A DNA stretch of 50,932 nt, taken from contig CALVMT010000051.1 in assembly GCA_944347775.1 (NCBI GenBank), positions 1 to 50,932 of the forward strand, given 5' to 3'. The DNA comes from an uncultured Clostridia bacterium. Its GTDB lineage: Bacteria > Bacillota > Clostridia > Christensenellales > Christensenellaceae. The notes beneath the pieces are model-generated. The model saw only the letters and a program-made list of their open reading frames with translations, ran no database searches and was not told where the DNA came from. Below are positions 7,809-14,596 of this stretch, piece by piece (position 1 is the stretch's first letter; every line of letters begins with the position of its first letter). The position numbers were made by a program, and so were the translations under genes.

Positions 7809-7837
7809 ATTTTATAATACTCGTTTTATTATTTCAA
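7809..7837 (-). promoter_or_regulatory. Sigma-A promoter of the tsaE-tsaB-rimI-hydrolase-murF-ddl operon
   Basis: Minus-strand TTGAAA (7837-7832) and TAAAAT (7814-7809) are spaced 17 bp apart, each with one mismatch to consensus. It lies about 40 bp upstream of the tsaE ATG, between the mazF hairpin and the operon. Confidence 0.6.
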
Positions 7838-7860
7838 CTTTTATTCTTCTTTGATTGAAA

Positions 7861-7884
7861 GTGAGCGCACATTTGTGCGCTCAC
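7861..7884 (-). terminator. GC-rich hairpin at the end of mazF, probable terminator
   Basis: A near-perfect palindrome with an 11-bp stem (GTGAGCGCACA with TGTGCGCTCAC) and a tiny loop that overlaps the mazF stop codon. The minus-strand continuation has only a short T stretch (TTTCAAT), so termination may be incomplete and some mazF transcripts might run into tsaE. Confidence 0.55.
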
Positions 7885-8225
7885 TCACATTTACAGCCAA
7901 TGCTGATCATTAATGCTGCATCAACTTTCTCTAATATTTCTTCAGGTAATTCTGCCACTTTACGCATTAACCTTCTTTTATCCAATGTACGTAACTGTTC
8001 CAATAAAACATAGCTCTTTCCTTGCAGCCCTTCTACATTTTCTATTTTAATATGCGTAGGAAGATTTCCTTTTTTCATACTGGATGTAATCGCTGCCACA
8101 ATAACAGTCGGACTATATTTATTGCCAACATCATTTTGAATGATCAATACAGGGCGAGTCCCGCCCTGTTCAGACCCTTTTACCGGATCAAGATCCGCAA
8201 AATAGATATCTCCACGGTTGGGCAT
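7881..8225 (-). CDS. MazF/PemK-family endoribonuclease toxin, no adjacent antitoxin
   Basis: A 114-residue protein of the MazF/EndoA family, which cleaves mRNA at short specific sequences. The start [19 protein letters not shown], then [18 protein letters not shown] and [12 protein letters not shown] are the family's core strands and active-site loop. Three in-frame starts exist (GTG 8237, ATG 8234, ATG 8225). AGAGG is well placed only for 8225, which also matches the usual short leader before RGDIY. Firmicute mazF is normally preceded by a small antitoxin gene. Here only about 78 bp separate it from the divergent transporter gene, so no antitoxin fits. The partner must be elsewhere or the toxin is kept in check another way. 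Confidence 0.9.
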   Translation of the reverse strand: MPNRGDIYFADLDPVKGSEQGGTRPVLIIQNDVGNKYSPTVIVAAITSSMKKGNLPTHIKIENVEGLQGKSYVLLEQLRTLDKRRLMRKVAELPEEILEKVDAALMISIGCKCE

Positions 8226-8303
8226 ATTTTTCATCACCTCTATATATTTTATAATATGCCAATATTCATCAAGTGGCTAAACCTATTATTGTTGGAGTAA
8301 ATA

Positions 8304-9620
8304 ATGACTTTTTCTTCTTTTTGCTCTCAAGCTTCAAATTTTATTTGGGGACCATTCATGTTACTATTTATTTTATGTGTCGGACTATATTTAAGCAGCA
8401 TATCCGGCTTTTTCCAGCTTACATCTTGTCATCGCTGGATATCCGCAATTCTACCTAAACATACAGGTTCCCTAAAATCTTTATTTACTGCTCTTGGAGG
8501 CAGTATTGGCATTGGTAGCATTGCCGGTGTTGCTTCCGCGCTTTCATTAGGTGGCCCAGGCGCGCTTTTTTGGATGTGGATTTCTGCATTTTTGGGTATG
8601 ATGATTAAATTCTCTGAAATTGCATTATCAGTCCAATATCGTAAAAAAACGCTTTCCGGCTATCGAGGAGGCCCAATGTACTATATTCAAAAGGCCTTTC
8701 ACTGCAAAACACTATCCATTTTATTTTGTATTTTTACCGTATTTGCTTCCTTCGGAATTGGTGGCATGTGCCAATCTAATGCTTTAGCTTCTTCGTTCTT
8801 CTATACCACAAAGATCTCTCCAACATATATGGCAATTCCATTTCTTTGTGTATATGCATTTTTCTTATTCCAAAAACCATCAAGTATCAGTACTTTTTCT
8901 ACATATGCTATTCCTTCTGCCTGTATCTGTTACTTAGCTTTGGGGATTCTTTATCTTTTTATTTATATCAGCGATATCCCTTTTCTTTTTCAACTCATTC
9001 TAAAAGATGCTTTTTCCCCTTTGTCCGCGGGCAGTGGAATCATTGGTTTTTTTTCTTCACAATGCGTTCGCGCAGGCATTTCTCGCGGAATATTTTCCAA
9101 CGAAGCGGGGCTTGGAAGTGCGCCTATTATTCACAGCGAAGCAAAAAAAACAACACCATATCGCGAAGGATTATTTGGTATTGTTGAAGTATTTATTAGC
9201 ACAATGCTTATATGTACAGTAAGTGGATTAATTTTCCTTCTTTCTCAAATAAAAATGGGATTTGATTTTTCAGTAAGTACCGATCATACTTTACTTGCTT
9301 TACAATCCTTTTCCTGTATTTTTCCTGAAAAAAGTGTCTTACTGCTTGGAATAGCTATTTGCTTGTTTGCATTTACCGCACCACTTGGCTGGTCTTTATG
9401 CGGAAGACGGGCTTTAGAATATCTGTTTCCTCAAAAAAAATACATTATTTTAATTTATAAGATATTATTGCTTTTTTCACTTTACCTCGGTTTTTTTCTG
9501 CAGGTAAAACTTGTATGGCAAATATCCGATTTGTTTAACGCATTAATGACTCTTCCAAACCTATTGAGTTTAATTATCCTTTCTAAAGAAATACGTTATA
9601 TTATACATAATAAAAACTAG
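8304..9620 (+). CDS. Sodium:amino-acid symporter, AGCS family (alanine/glycine type)
   Basis: A 438-residue integral membrane protein of the alanine-or-glycine:cation symporter family, importing a small amino acid with sodium. The conserved block GSIGIGSIAGVASALSLGG occurs at about residues 66-84, followed by the GGPMYYIQ segment and RGIFSNEAGLGSAPI, all AGCS signatures. About ten hydrophobic helices fill the sequence. GGAG lies 7 bases before the ATG. It is one of only two plus-strand genes here, divergent from mazF and convergent with the zf-HC2 gene, and is monocistronic. A plus-strand TATAAT lies at 8250-8255 but its -35 is poor. Family call sure; alanine versus glycine or other substrate cannot be decided. 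Confidence 0.93.
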   Translation: MTFSSFCSQASNFIWGPFMLLFILCVGLYLSSISGFFQLTSCHRWISAILPKHTGSLKSLFTALGGSIGIGSIAGVASALSLGGPGALFWMWISAFLGMMIKFSEIALSVQYRKKTLSGYRGGPMYYIQKAFHCKTLSILFCIFTVFASFGIGGMCQSNALASSFFYTTKISPTYMAIPFLCVYAFFLFQKPSSISTFSTYAIPSACICYLALGILYLFIYISDIPFLFQLILKDAFSPLSAGSGIIGFFSSQCVRAGISRGIFSNEAGLGSAPIIHSEAKKTTPYREGLFGIVEVFISTMLICTVSGLIFLLSQIKMGFDFSVSTDHTLLALQSFSCIFPEKSVLLLGIAICLFAFTAPLGWSLCGRRALEYLFPQKKYIILIYKILLLFSLYLGFFLQVKLVWQISDLFNALMTLPNLLSLIILSKEIRYIIHNKN

Positions 9621-9641
9621 AGTTCTCAAATCTCTAGTTTT
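9613..9641 (+). terminator. Shared bidirectional terminator between convergent genes
   Basis: A 10-bp perfect stem (AAAACTAGAG at 9613-9622 with CTCTAGTTTT at 9632-9641) spans the last codons of both the AGCS transporter and the zf-HC2 gene, with T runs on the plus strand. Both stop codons lie inside the hairpin. Confidence 0.75.
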
Positions 9642-10323
9642 CATTTTTATTATGTTTTATCTCAATCAACAATATATCTGTTAGATCAGAGGAAAAAATA
9701 TAATTTTTTTGTTCCATTAGCTCTCGAAGTTCCTTTTCATATAATATGGGATCATAAAAAAGATATCCGGATTTTATTTTTTCAATATACAAATTGCTCT
9801 TTTCACCCAAAAATACCTGAAGTTGAGCTACCAGCCATTGTAAATCATCTTCTTGCATTTCCAATTGTATTGTTTGTGTTAAATCCCTCCTTTGCTCTGT
9901 ACCAGAAAAAATATCTTCGGATTTTAAATCTTCACTAAAATATCCTCTCTCCTCTACAATTTCTTTTTCCATCGCATTAGCAACTTGAGCCATTTGTGAT
10001 ATATCATTTCCTCTTCGCGTTAAAATACCCATAGCGACTATCAGCATGCACGCCGTTACTGTACACCCCCCCAAAAGACGCTTTTTCTTTTTCTTTTGAT
10101 AAATAAGCCTTTGCCTCTTTATTTTTTTTATCGCAAAACTGACGTAATCTGGTGCATATATCTGCAATTCAGCCAATTTTTCACGTATTTTTTGCTTTTG
10201 ACTATATATTTCATAACAGCTTACGCATTGATGCAAATGTCTTTCTATCTGTTTATTTTCTTCTTCGCTTAACTGCGAATCTAAGTATGCATCTAACTGC
10301 AATTTGCAGTAATTACAATTCAT
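9634..10323 (-). CDS. Membrane protein with N-terminal zf-HC2 (anti-sigma-like) domain
   Basis: A 229-residue single-pass protein. The N-terminal zinc finger has Cys3, Cys6, His29/His31, Cys33 and Cys36 in the anti-sigma zf-HC2 pattern (HLHQCVSC). A basic stretch (KKKKKR, about 77-82) and one membrane helix (83-101) follow, then an extracytoplasmic domain of about 125 residues with no motif I recognise. Such proteins usually hold an ECF sigma factor at the membrane, but no sigma gene is adjacent: the upstream gene is murI and a hairpin separates them. It may bind a sigma factor encoded elsewhere or serve another membrane-sensor role. AAGGGA precedes the ATG. Confidence 0.75.
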   Translation of the reverse strand: MNCNYCKLQLDAYLDSQLSEEENKQIERHLHQCVSCYEIYSQKQKIREKLAELQIYAPDYVSFAIKKIKRQRLIYQKKKKKRLLGGCTVTACMLIVAMGILTRRGNDISQMAQVANAMEKEIVEERGYFSEDLKSEDIFSGTEQRRDLTQTIQLEMQEDDLQWLVAQLQVFLGEKSNLYIEKIKSGYLFYDPILYEKELRELMEQKNYIFSSDLTDILLIEIKHNKNEN

Positions 10324-10355
10324 AACTATCCCTTACTTTCTTTTAGTTAAACATA

Positions 10356-10386
10356 AGACGGAACAATTTGTAAAAATGTTCCGTCT
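10356..10386 (-). terminator. Hairpin downstream of murI, probable terminator
   Basis: A 10-bp perfect stem (AGACGGAACA with TGTTCCGTCT) and an 11-base loop lie just past the murI stop. The following minus-strand sequence (TATGTTTAACT) is only mildly T-rich, so the strength of termination is uncertain. Confidence 0.55.
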
Positions 10387-10392
10387 CTTTAA

Positions 10393-11172
10393 TCAATTAT
10401 ATTTTAAAATTTTTTTCATGATTTCTAAATGTCGAGGTTCTCCCGAAGCAAACAATTCTACGTTCCCACCCGGTGTACGCTTATCCAAATTATATTCGAA
10501 AAGTAAATTTTTTAGGTGTCGCACTGTTCCATACATTCCATCATAGATATCGCAAGCACCATATAATAATTCCTTGGCTATTTTCTGAATTTGATCACTG
10601 ATAAATGAATAGTGTGTACATCCGATAACAATACCAGAAATTTCCTGACCGCGATAAGGCTCAACTTTTTTTCGAATATAAGATTTGATTTCCTCACTGT
10701 TGAACTCTCCTTGCTCTAATAGATCAGCCAAGCCACCGCATGGTACACTAATTAGTCTTTGTTCATGCCCAACTTTTTGTACAAGCCGAGCATAACGTTG
10801 ACTAGACAGCGTTCCCGGCGTCGCCATCACTAATACTTTTCCGGGTTTCTCACTCAATATCGCTGGTTTAATTGCTGGCTCCATACTGATTACAGGCATT
10901 TGGTATTTTTCACGCATTGCATAAATCGCAGCACTCGTCGCTGTATTACAGGCAATAAGAAGAGCTTTTGCCCCTTTCTTATATAACAAATCGCAACAAG
11001 ATATTGTTAAATCACGCACCTCTTCTGCAGTTTTCTCTCCATAGGGAACATTTGCGCAATCCCCATAAAATAAAAAATCTTCATTTGGCAATTCCTGCAG
11101 AGCATATTTAAGCACCGAAAGTCCGCCTACCCCTGAATCAAAAAAGCCAATTGGACGGTTTCTGTTATCCAT
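10393..11172 (-). CDS. murI: Glutamate racemase
   Basis: This cofactor-independent racemase makes D-glutamate for peptidoglycan. The 259-residue product has the N-terminal PIGFFDSGVGGLSV motif, both catalytic cysteines (in IACNTATSAA and IGCTHYSF) and the GDCANVPYG loop. The open frame extends to 11217, but the ATG at 11172 has CGGAGA 6-8 bases upstream and lies directly before the conserved start. Upstream is spoIIP; a hairpin follows. Secure call. Confidence 0.95.
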   Translation of the reverse strand: MDNRNRPIGFFDSGVGGLSVLKYALQELPNEDFLFYGDCANVPYGEKTAEEVRDLTISCCDLLYKKGAKALLIACNTATSAAIYAMREKYQMPVISMEPAIKPAILSEKPGKVLVMATPGTLSSQRYARLVQKVGHEQRLISVPCGGLADLLEQGEFNSEEIKSYIRKKVEPYRGQEISGIVIGCTHYSFISDQIQKIAKELLYGACDIYDGMYGTVRHLKNLLFEYNLDKRTPGGNVELFASGEPRHLEIMKKILKYN

Positions 11173-11229
11173 ATCTATTCTCCGAGTCATAACATTTGCA
11201 TAAATATTATTATACATGTAATGAAAAGG

Positions 11230-12135
11230 TTAATCAACTATATGGACTATATCCGCCATTGCTTCAGCTAAATAATAAACACTGTTCATTGCTTCCTGCA
11301 ACGTATTTGCGTTGTGTCCCATTTCAATCAAAAGACACATATCACTAATATGCTGGTTATATCTGCCTTCCTTAACACGGATATCCCTTGTAAAGTTTTC
11401 ATTATATGTATCTAGCTTTTGTGACAGTTGTTCCGCCAAAGCATAATTTGAATCAAAATTCGGTTTTATCTCATAGTTTACACCTTGCCCGACAACAAAC
11501 ATTATTCGTGCACAGCGTTTCCCATCAATTACAACAACATCATCCTGGTTTTTCTCTATATCGGCTGCATCACGATGCAAATCTATAAACACATCTATAT
11601 CCGGATATTTTTCTTTATAATACTGCATTGTCTGTTCCGAACGTTCATATGCCGTTGCTAATTTAGGTGGCTCATGATCGGTGATATCATGAATAACTTT
11701 AAATCCCTTAGCTTCCAATTGTTCTTTAAGCACTTCTCCCACCTTAACGATATTCTTTTCATTGTTCTCGGTTCTGGAAAAACCGGATTCCTCATATGTA
11801 TCCGCTCCATCCATTCGATAAGCTTCAGTTGTGTGAGTATGATAAATAAGAATATGTACTTCACCACTAACGTGAAAACCTTCTTGAACCTCCTCTTCAG
11901 TTTCCAGAAAAGGGAGAAAACATTCATAAGATTGTTGTTGTATAGAATTTTCTTGTTCTTGTATATCGAAAGATGGTGTAAACCAAGAAAGAGAATTTTC
12001 TTCTTCCGGATACAATTTAAATACCCAATTACTTTCCGCCGAATCTGCACGTCCATCTATTTGATTTTGCAACATGCAAATCAATGTTGCCAAGCAAAAC
12101 AGCAATGTAATTATGCGCATTCTTGACTGTTTCAT
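11230..12135 (-). CDS. spoIIP: Stage II sporulation protein P
   Basis: SpoIIP is the membrane-anchored amidase/endopeptidase of the SpoIIDMP complex that thins septal peptidoglycan so the mother-cell membrane can engulf the forespore. The 301-residue product has an N-terminal membrane anchor (about residues 6-22), a divergent linker of about 70 residues, and the conserved SpoIIP domain from about residue 90: ILIYHTHTTEAY, FIDLHRDAA, FVVGQG, and the terminal CLLIEMGHNANT with its Glu. GGAGG lies about 12 bases before the ATG. It sits directly downstream of gpr, a conserved order in spore formers. Confidence 0.95.
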   Translation of the reverse strand: MKQSRMRIITLLFCLATLICMLQNQIDGRADSAESNWVFKLYPEEENSLSWFTPSFDIQEQENSIQQQSYECFLPFLETEEEVQEGFHVSGEVHILIYHTHTTEAYRMDGADTYEESGFSRTENNEKNIVKVGEVLKEQLEAKGFKVIHDITDHEPPKLATAYERSEQTMQYYKEKYPDIDVFIDLHRDAADIEKNQDDVVVIDGKRCARIMFVVGQGVNYEIKPNFDSNYALAEQLSQKLDTYNENFTRDIRVKEGRYNQHISDMCLLIEMGHNANTLQEAMNSVYYLAEAMADIVHIVD

Positions 12136-12231
12136 TTATCTTCAACCTCCTCGCCCCTAATCTATGCTTATTCAGGACGAGCAGGGTTTATACATGTTGT
12201 AATTCCTCTGCCAATTATCGTTTATTTATTT

Positions 12232-13149
12232 TTAACAAGAAAACAACGCAGCCCATTCAGCATCAAAACCAGGATGTAAAGCCATATTTAAAGCCATAGC
12301 TGTAGCTTCCGCAGCTTTGTCTGCCAATACATCAATATGCTTTGTAGTCATAATTAACTCTGCACCTCTGGTAGAATGTAATGCCTGTACTAGTTGTTGA
12401 ATATCTTGTTCTTCGGCTTTTCCATGAAATGCTTCTCTGACTAAACCATCTGCAATAACAGATGCATATGTTACCATAGGTATACCAACCGAAATTACTT
12501 TAACCCCCAAATAATTTTCATCAAGAGCTTTTCTTGCATTGCCAAGTCCGGAACCAGGTTGTATTCCTGTGTCGCTAACCTGTAAAATAGCTCCGATGCG
12601 ATCAGTTTTTTCCGAAGCCAACGCATCAATTGCAATAATTAAATCGGGTTTAATTAGGTTAGCTACTCCTAAAATAATTTCACACGTTTCCATTCCCGTT
12701 ACGCCCATTACTCCCGGCGCAATTGCACAAACTTCACGATAGTCCTTTTTCATCATTTCTGGCATTTCTCTAACCAAATGTCTGGTCACAAACAATTTAT
12801 CACATACTCTTGGGCCATAAGAATCAGGAGTAATACTTCTATTTCCCAAACCAACTGCTAAAATGCATTGAGCATTCTTTATTTCCTCCATCTTTTTTAT
12901 CATTTTTGCAGATTGTTCAGCAAAAGCATGTAACTCTGCTCTACTTTTAGCTGCCATATCCTCCCACTGAAAAGATAAATATGTACCACAAGGTTTTCCA
13001 ATTTTTTTACTTGCTTCTTCATCTTTTATGATAGTACGTGTATATAGTATTCCATCATCTAATTCATTTTGTTCGTTTTGAATACCATGAATAGATTTTG
13101 GCAATCCATCCTGCAATTCGATCGCTAGATCAGTTCGTCTTGAAATCAT
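12232..13149 (-). CDS. gpr: Germination protease (GPR endopeptidase)
   Basis: GPR degrades small acid-soluble spore proteins early in germination and is made as a zymogen in the forespore. The 305-residue product shows the N-terminal RTDLAIE segment, VGLGNRSITPDSYGP, the PGVMGVTGMET block and IAIDALAS. Two in-frame ATGs lie 6 bp apart (13155 and 13149); AAGGA spacing favours 13149. The gene is divergent from rpsT. I looked for a sigma-F/G promoter between them and found nothing convincing. Secure functional call. Confidence 0.95.
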   Translation of the reverse strand: MISRRTDLAIELQDGLPKSIHGIQNEQNELDDGILYTRTIIKDEEASKKIGKPCGTYLSFQWEDMAAKSRAELHAFAEQSAKMIKKMEEIKNAQCILAVGLGNRSITPDSYGPRVCDKLFVTRHLVREMPEMMKKDYREVCAIAPGVMGVTGMETCEIILGVANLIKPDLIIAIDALASEKTDRIGAILQVSDTGIQPGSGLGNARKALDENYLGVKVISVGIPMVTYASVIADGLVREAFHGKAEEQDIQQLVQALHSTRGAELIMTTKHIDVLADKAAEATAMALNMALHPGFDAEWAALFSC

Positions 13150-13214
13150 ATGCATCCTTCCTTAACAATGGTTTAACTAAATACTATTTTGTGCAAAAAT
13201 ATTAGAAAAATCCC

Positions 13215-13243
13215 TTGCAATCAGTATATCCTTGTGGTATCAT
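13215..13243 (+). promoter_or_regulatory. Sigma-A promoter of rpsT
   Basis: TTGCAA (13215-13220) and TATCAT (13238-13243) are spaced 17 bp apart, with 5 of 6 consensus matches in the -10. It lies 38 bp upstream of the rpsT start codon in the divergent gpr-rpsT spacer. Confidence 0.7.
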
Positions 13244-13281
13244 TTCAATGTTAAGCAAAATATTGTGTAAGAGGTGAAAAT

Positions 13282-13536
13282 ATGGCTAATATTAAATCCG
13301 CTAAAAAGCGTATTAAGGTCATAGAAAGAAAATCCGCTGAAAACAAAATCATTAAATCCGCGTTGAAGACTCAGCTAAAAAAATTCGATACCGCTGTAGC
13401 TTCCAAAGCAGAAGATTTGAATACGATTTATAATGAGACCGTTAGCAAAGTGGATAAAGCTGTAACAAAAGGTATAATTCATGCAAATAAAGCAGCTCAT
13501 ACCAAGGCAGCTTTAGCTCATAAAATGGCAAAATAA
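13282..13536 (+). CDS. rpsT: 30S ribosomal protein S20
   Basis: The 84-residue, highly basic helical protein S20, which binds 16S rRNA near the body of the 30S subunit. The MANIKSAKKRIKV start and the C-terminal IHANKAAHTKAALAHK are diagnostic. GAGGTG precedes the ATG by 6-8 bases. It is monocistronic, with its own promoter and a strong terminator, on the plus strand between gpr and holA, a common Firmicute location. Confidence 0.97.
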   Translation: MANIKSAKKRIKVIERKSAENKIIKSALKTQLKKFDTAVASKAEDLNTIYNETVSKVDKAVTKGIIHANKAAHTKAALAHKMAK

Positions 13537-13574
13537 ATTTGGTGTATTTTCTATTCGAATAGTAATGTACTATA

Positions 13575-13610
13575 CAAAAACTCGTATTGGCCAATACGAG
13601 TTTTTGTTTT
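13575..13610 (+). terminator. Strong terminator of rpsT, shared with holA
   Basis: A perfect 16-bp inverted repeat with essentially no loop (CAAAAACTCGTATTGG with its complement, 13575-13606) is followed by further T residues. It stands between the convergent ends of rpsT and holA and should act in both directions. Confidence 0.85.
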
Positions 13611-14596
13611 TATATTTTGGCGTATATTTTTAAAAAAAATAATTTATATTCTGTTAACTTTGCTCCTTTTTTTAAAAGTTGATCTATGCGTTCCAGTTCT
13701 CGTAAAGATGCTTTAATTTGTTCTAATCGAAAAGCACGACAATCTCTTGCTGCGAATAACGCTGGATATATTTTTATTCCTATGGTACGACTTAACTGCT
13801 CTGCAATCTGTCTATCACTCATTCCAGCATTTACACACAAACGTGCCATATACATCGGCGAAAATTTCGACACCATTAAGCCAATAAACCCAATTAACGC
13901 ATTGCGATCTTTGCGTATCTTTTCAAAAATTTCAAATGCCTCTGTGCATTTACCTGCCATCATATCACTATGAAATTTAAAAATATCATATTCTATACTT
14001 CCTGCAACAACAGATTGTATTTCCTCTGCGGAAGGTTTCTTTAATCCTACATACTTCAATTTTTGCACTTCATTTTTTATTGTATACATTTCTCCGCCAG
14101 AAATTTCAATAATTAACTCTGCTGTATTTTTTAATAAGACGATTCCCTGTTTTTTGGCAACCGTGATTAACCATTTGCAAAGTTGATCACCCTTAAGAGC
14201 ATTGGCTTCGATATAAACCGCACGCTTTTTTGCTTCTTTATAAATTGTTTTACGCATATCCGGCTGTTTTGTATAAAACAAAAGTAATTTCGTTTGATTA
14301 GGAAGATCGTGCATAATCTGTTCGAATGAAATTGTTTTTTCACTTATATCAATATCTTCCAAAATAACTACTCTGTAGTTAGAAAAACAAGGGGCCTGTA
14401 AACAACTGTTATATAATTCTCCAAATGTCATCTTTCCTTTTAAGGTGATTAAATTAAATTCAGGAAATTGTATATTAAACGCATCTAATAATACTTTTTT
14501 AGAATAATCTAGCAAATATGCTTCTTCACCGCATATAAAGAAAAAATTTTTATTCAAAAATTCAGGTAATTTATCAATAAATTCCAATGCCTCCAT
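13610..14596 (-). CDS. holA: DNA polymerase III subunit delta
   Basis: The delta subunit of the clamp loader, which opens the beta clamp during replication. The 328-residue product has the family N-terminal region (NFFFICGEEAYLLDYSKK, residues 16-33), a VVILEDID strand and a three-helix C-terminal domain with AIIGFIGL-like packing (NALIGFIGLMVSKF). A longer frame starts at 14653, but it has no ribosome binding site. The ATG at 14596 has GGAG 7 bases upstream and leaves a 23-bp overlap with the comEC end. Size fits the family. Confidence 0.9.
   Translation of the reverse strand: MEALEFIDKLPEFLNKNFFFICGEEAYLLDYSKKVLLDAFNIQFPEFNLITLKGKMTFGELYNSCLQAPCFSNYRVVILEDIDISEKTISFEQIMHDLPNQTKLLLFYTKQPDMRKTIYKEAKKRAVYIEANALKGDQLCKWLITVAKKQGIVLLKNTAELIIEISGGEMYTIKNEVQKLKYVGLKKPSAEEIQSVVAGSIEYDIFKFHSDMMAGKCTEAFEIFEKIRKDRNALIGFIGLMVSKFSPMYMARLCVNAGMSDRQIAEQLSRTIGIKIYPALFAARDCRAFRLEQIKASLRELERIDQLLKKGAKLTEYKLFFLKIYAKI

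Noticed and set aside
13150-13281. Possible sigma-F/G promoter for gpr in the divergent spacer
   Set aside because: GTATT and CATTGTTA-like elements exist but their spacing (about 12 bp) is wrong for these sigma factors.
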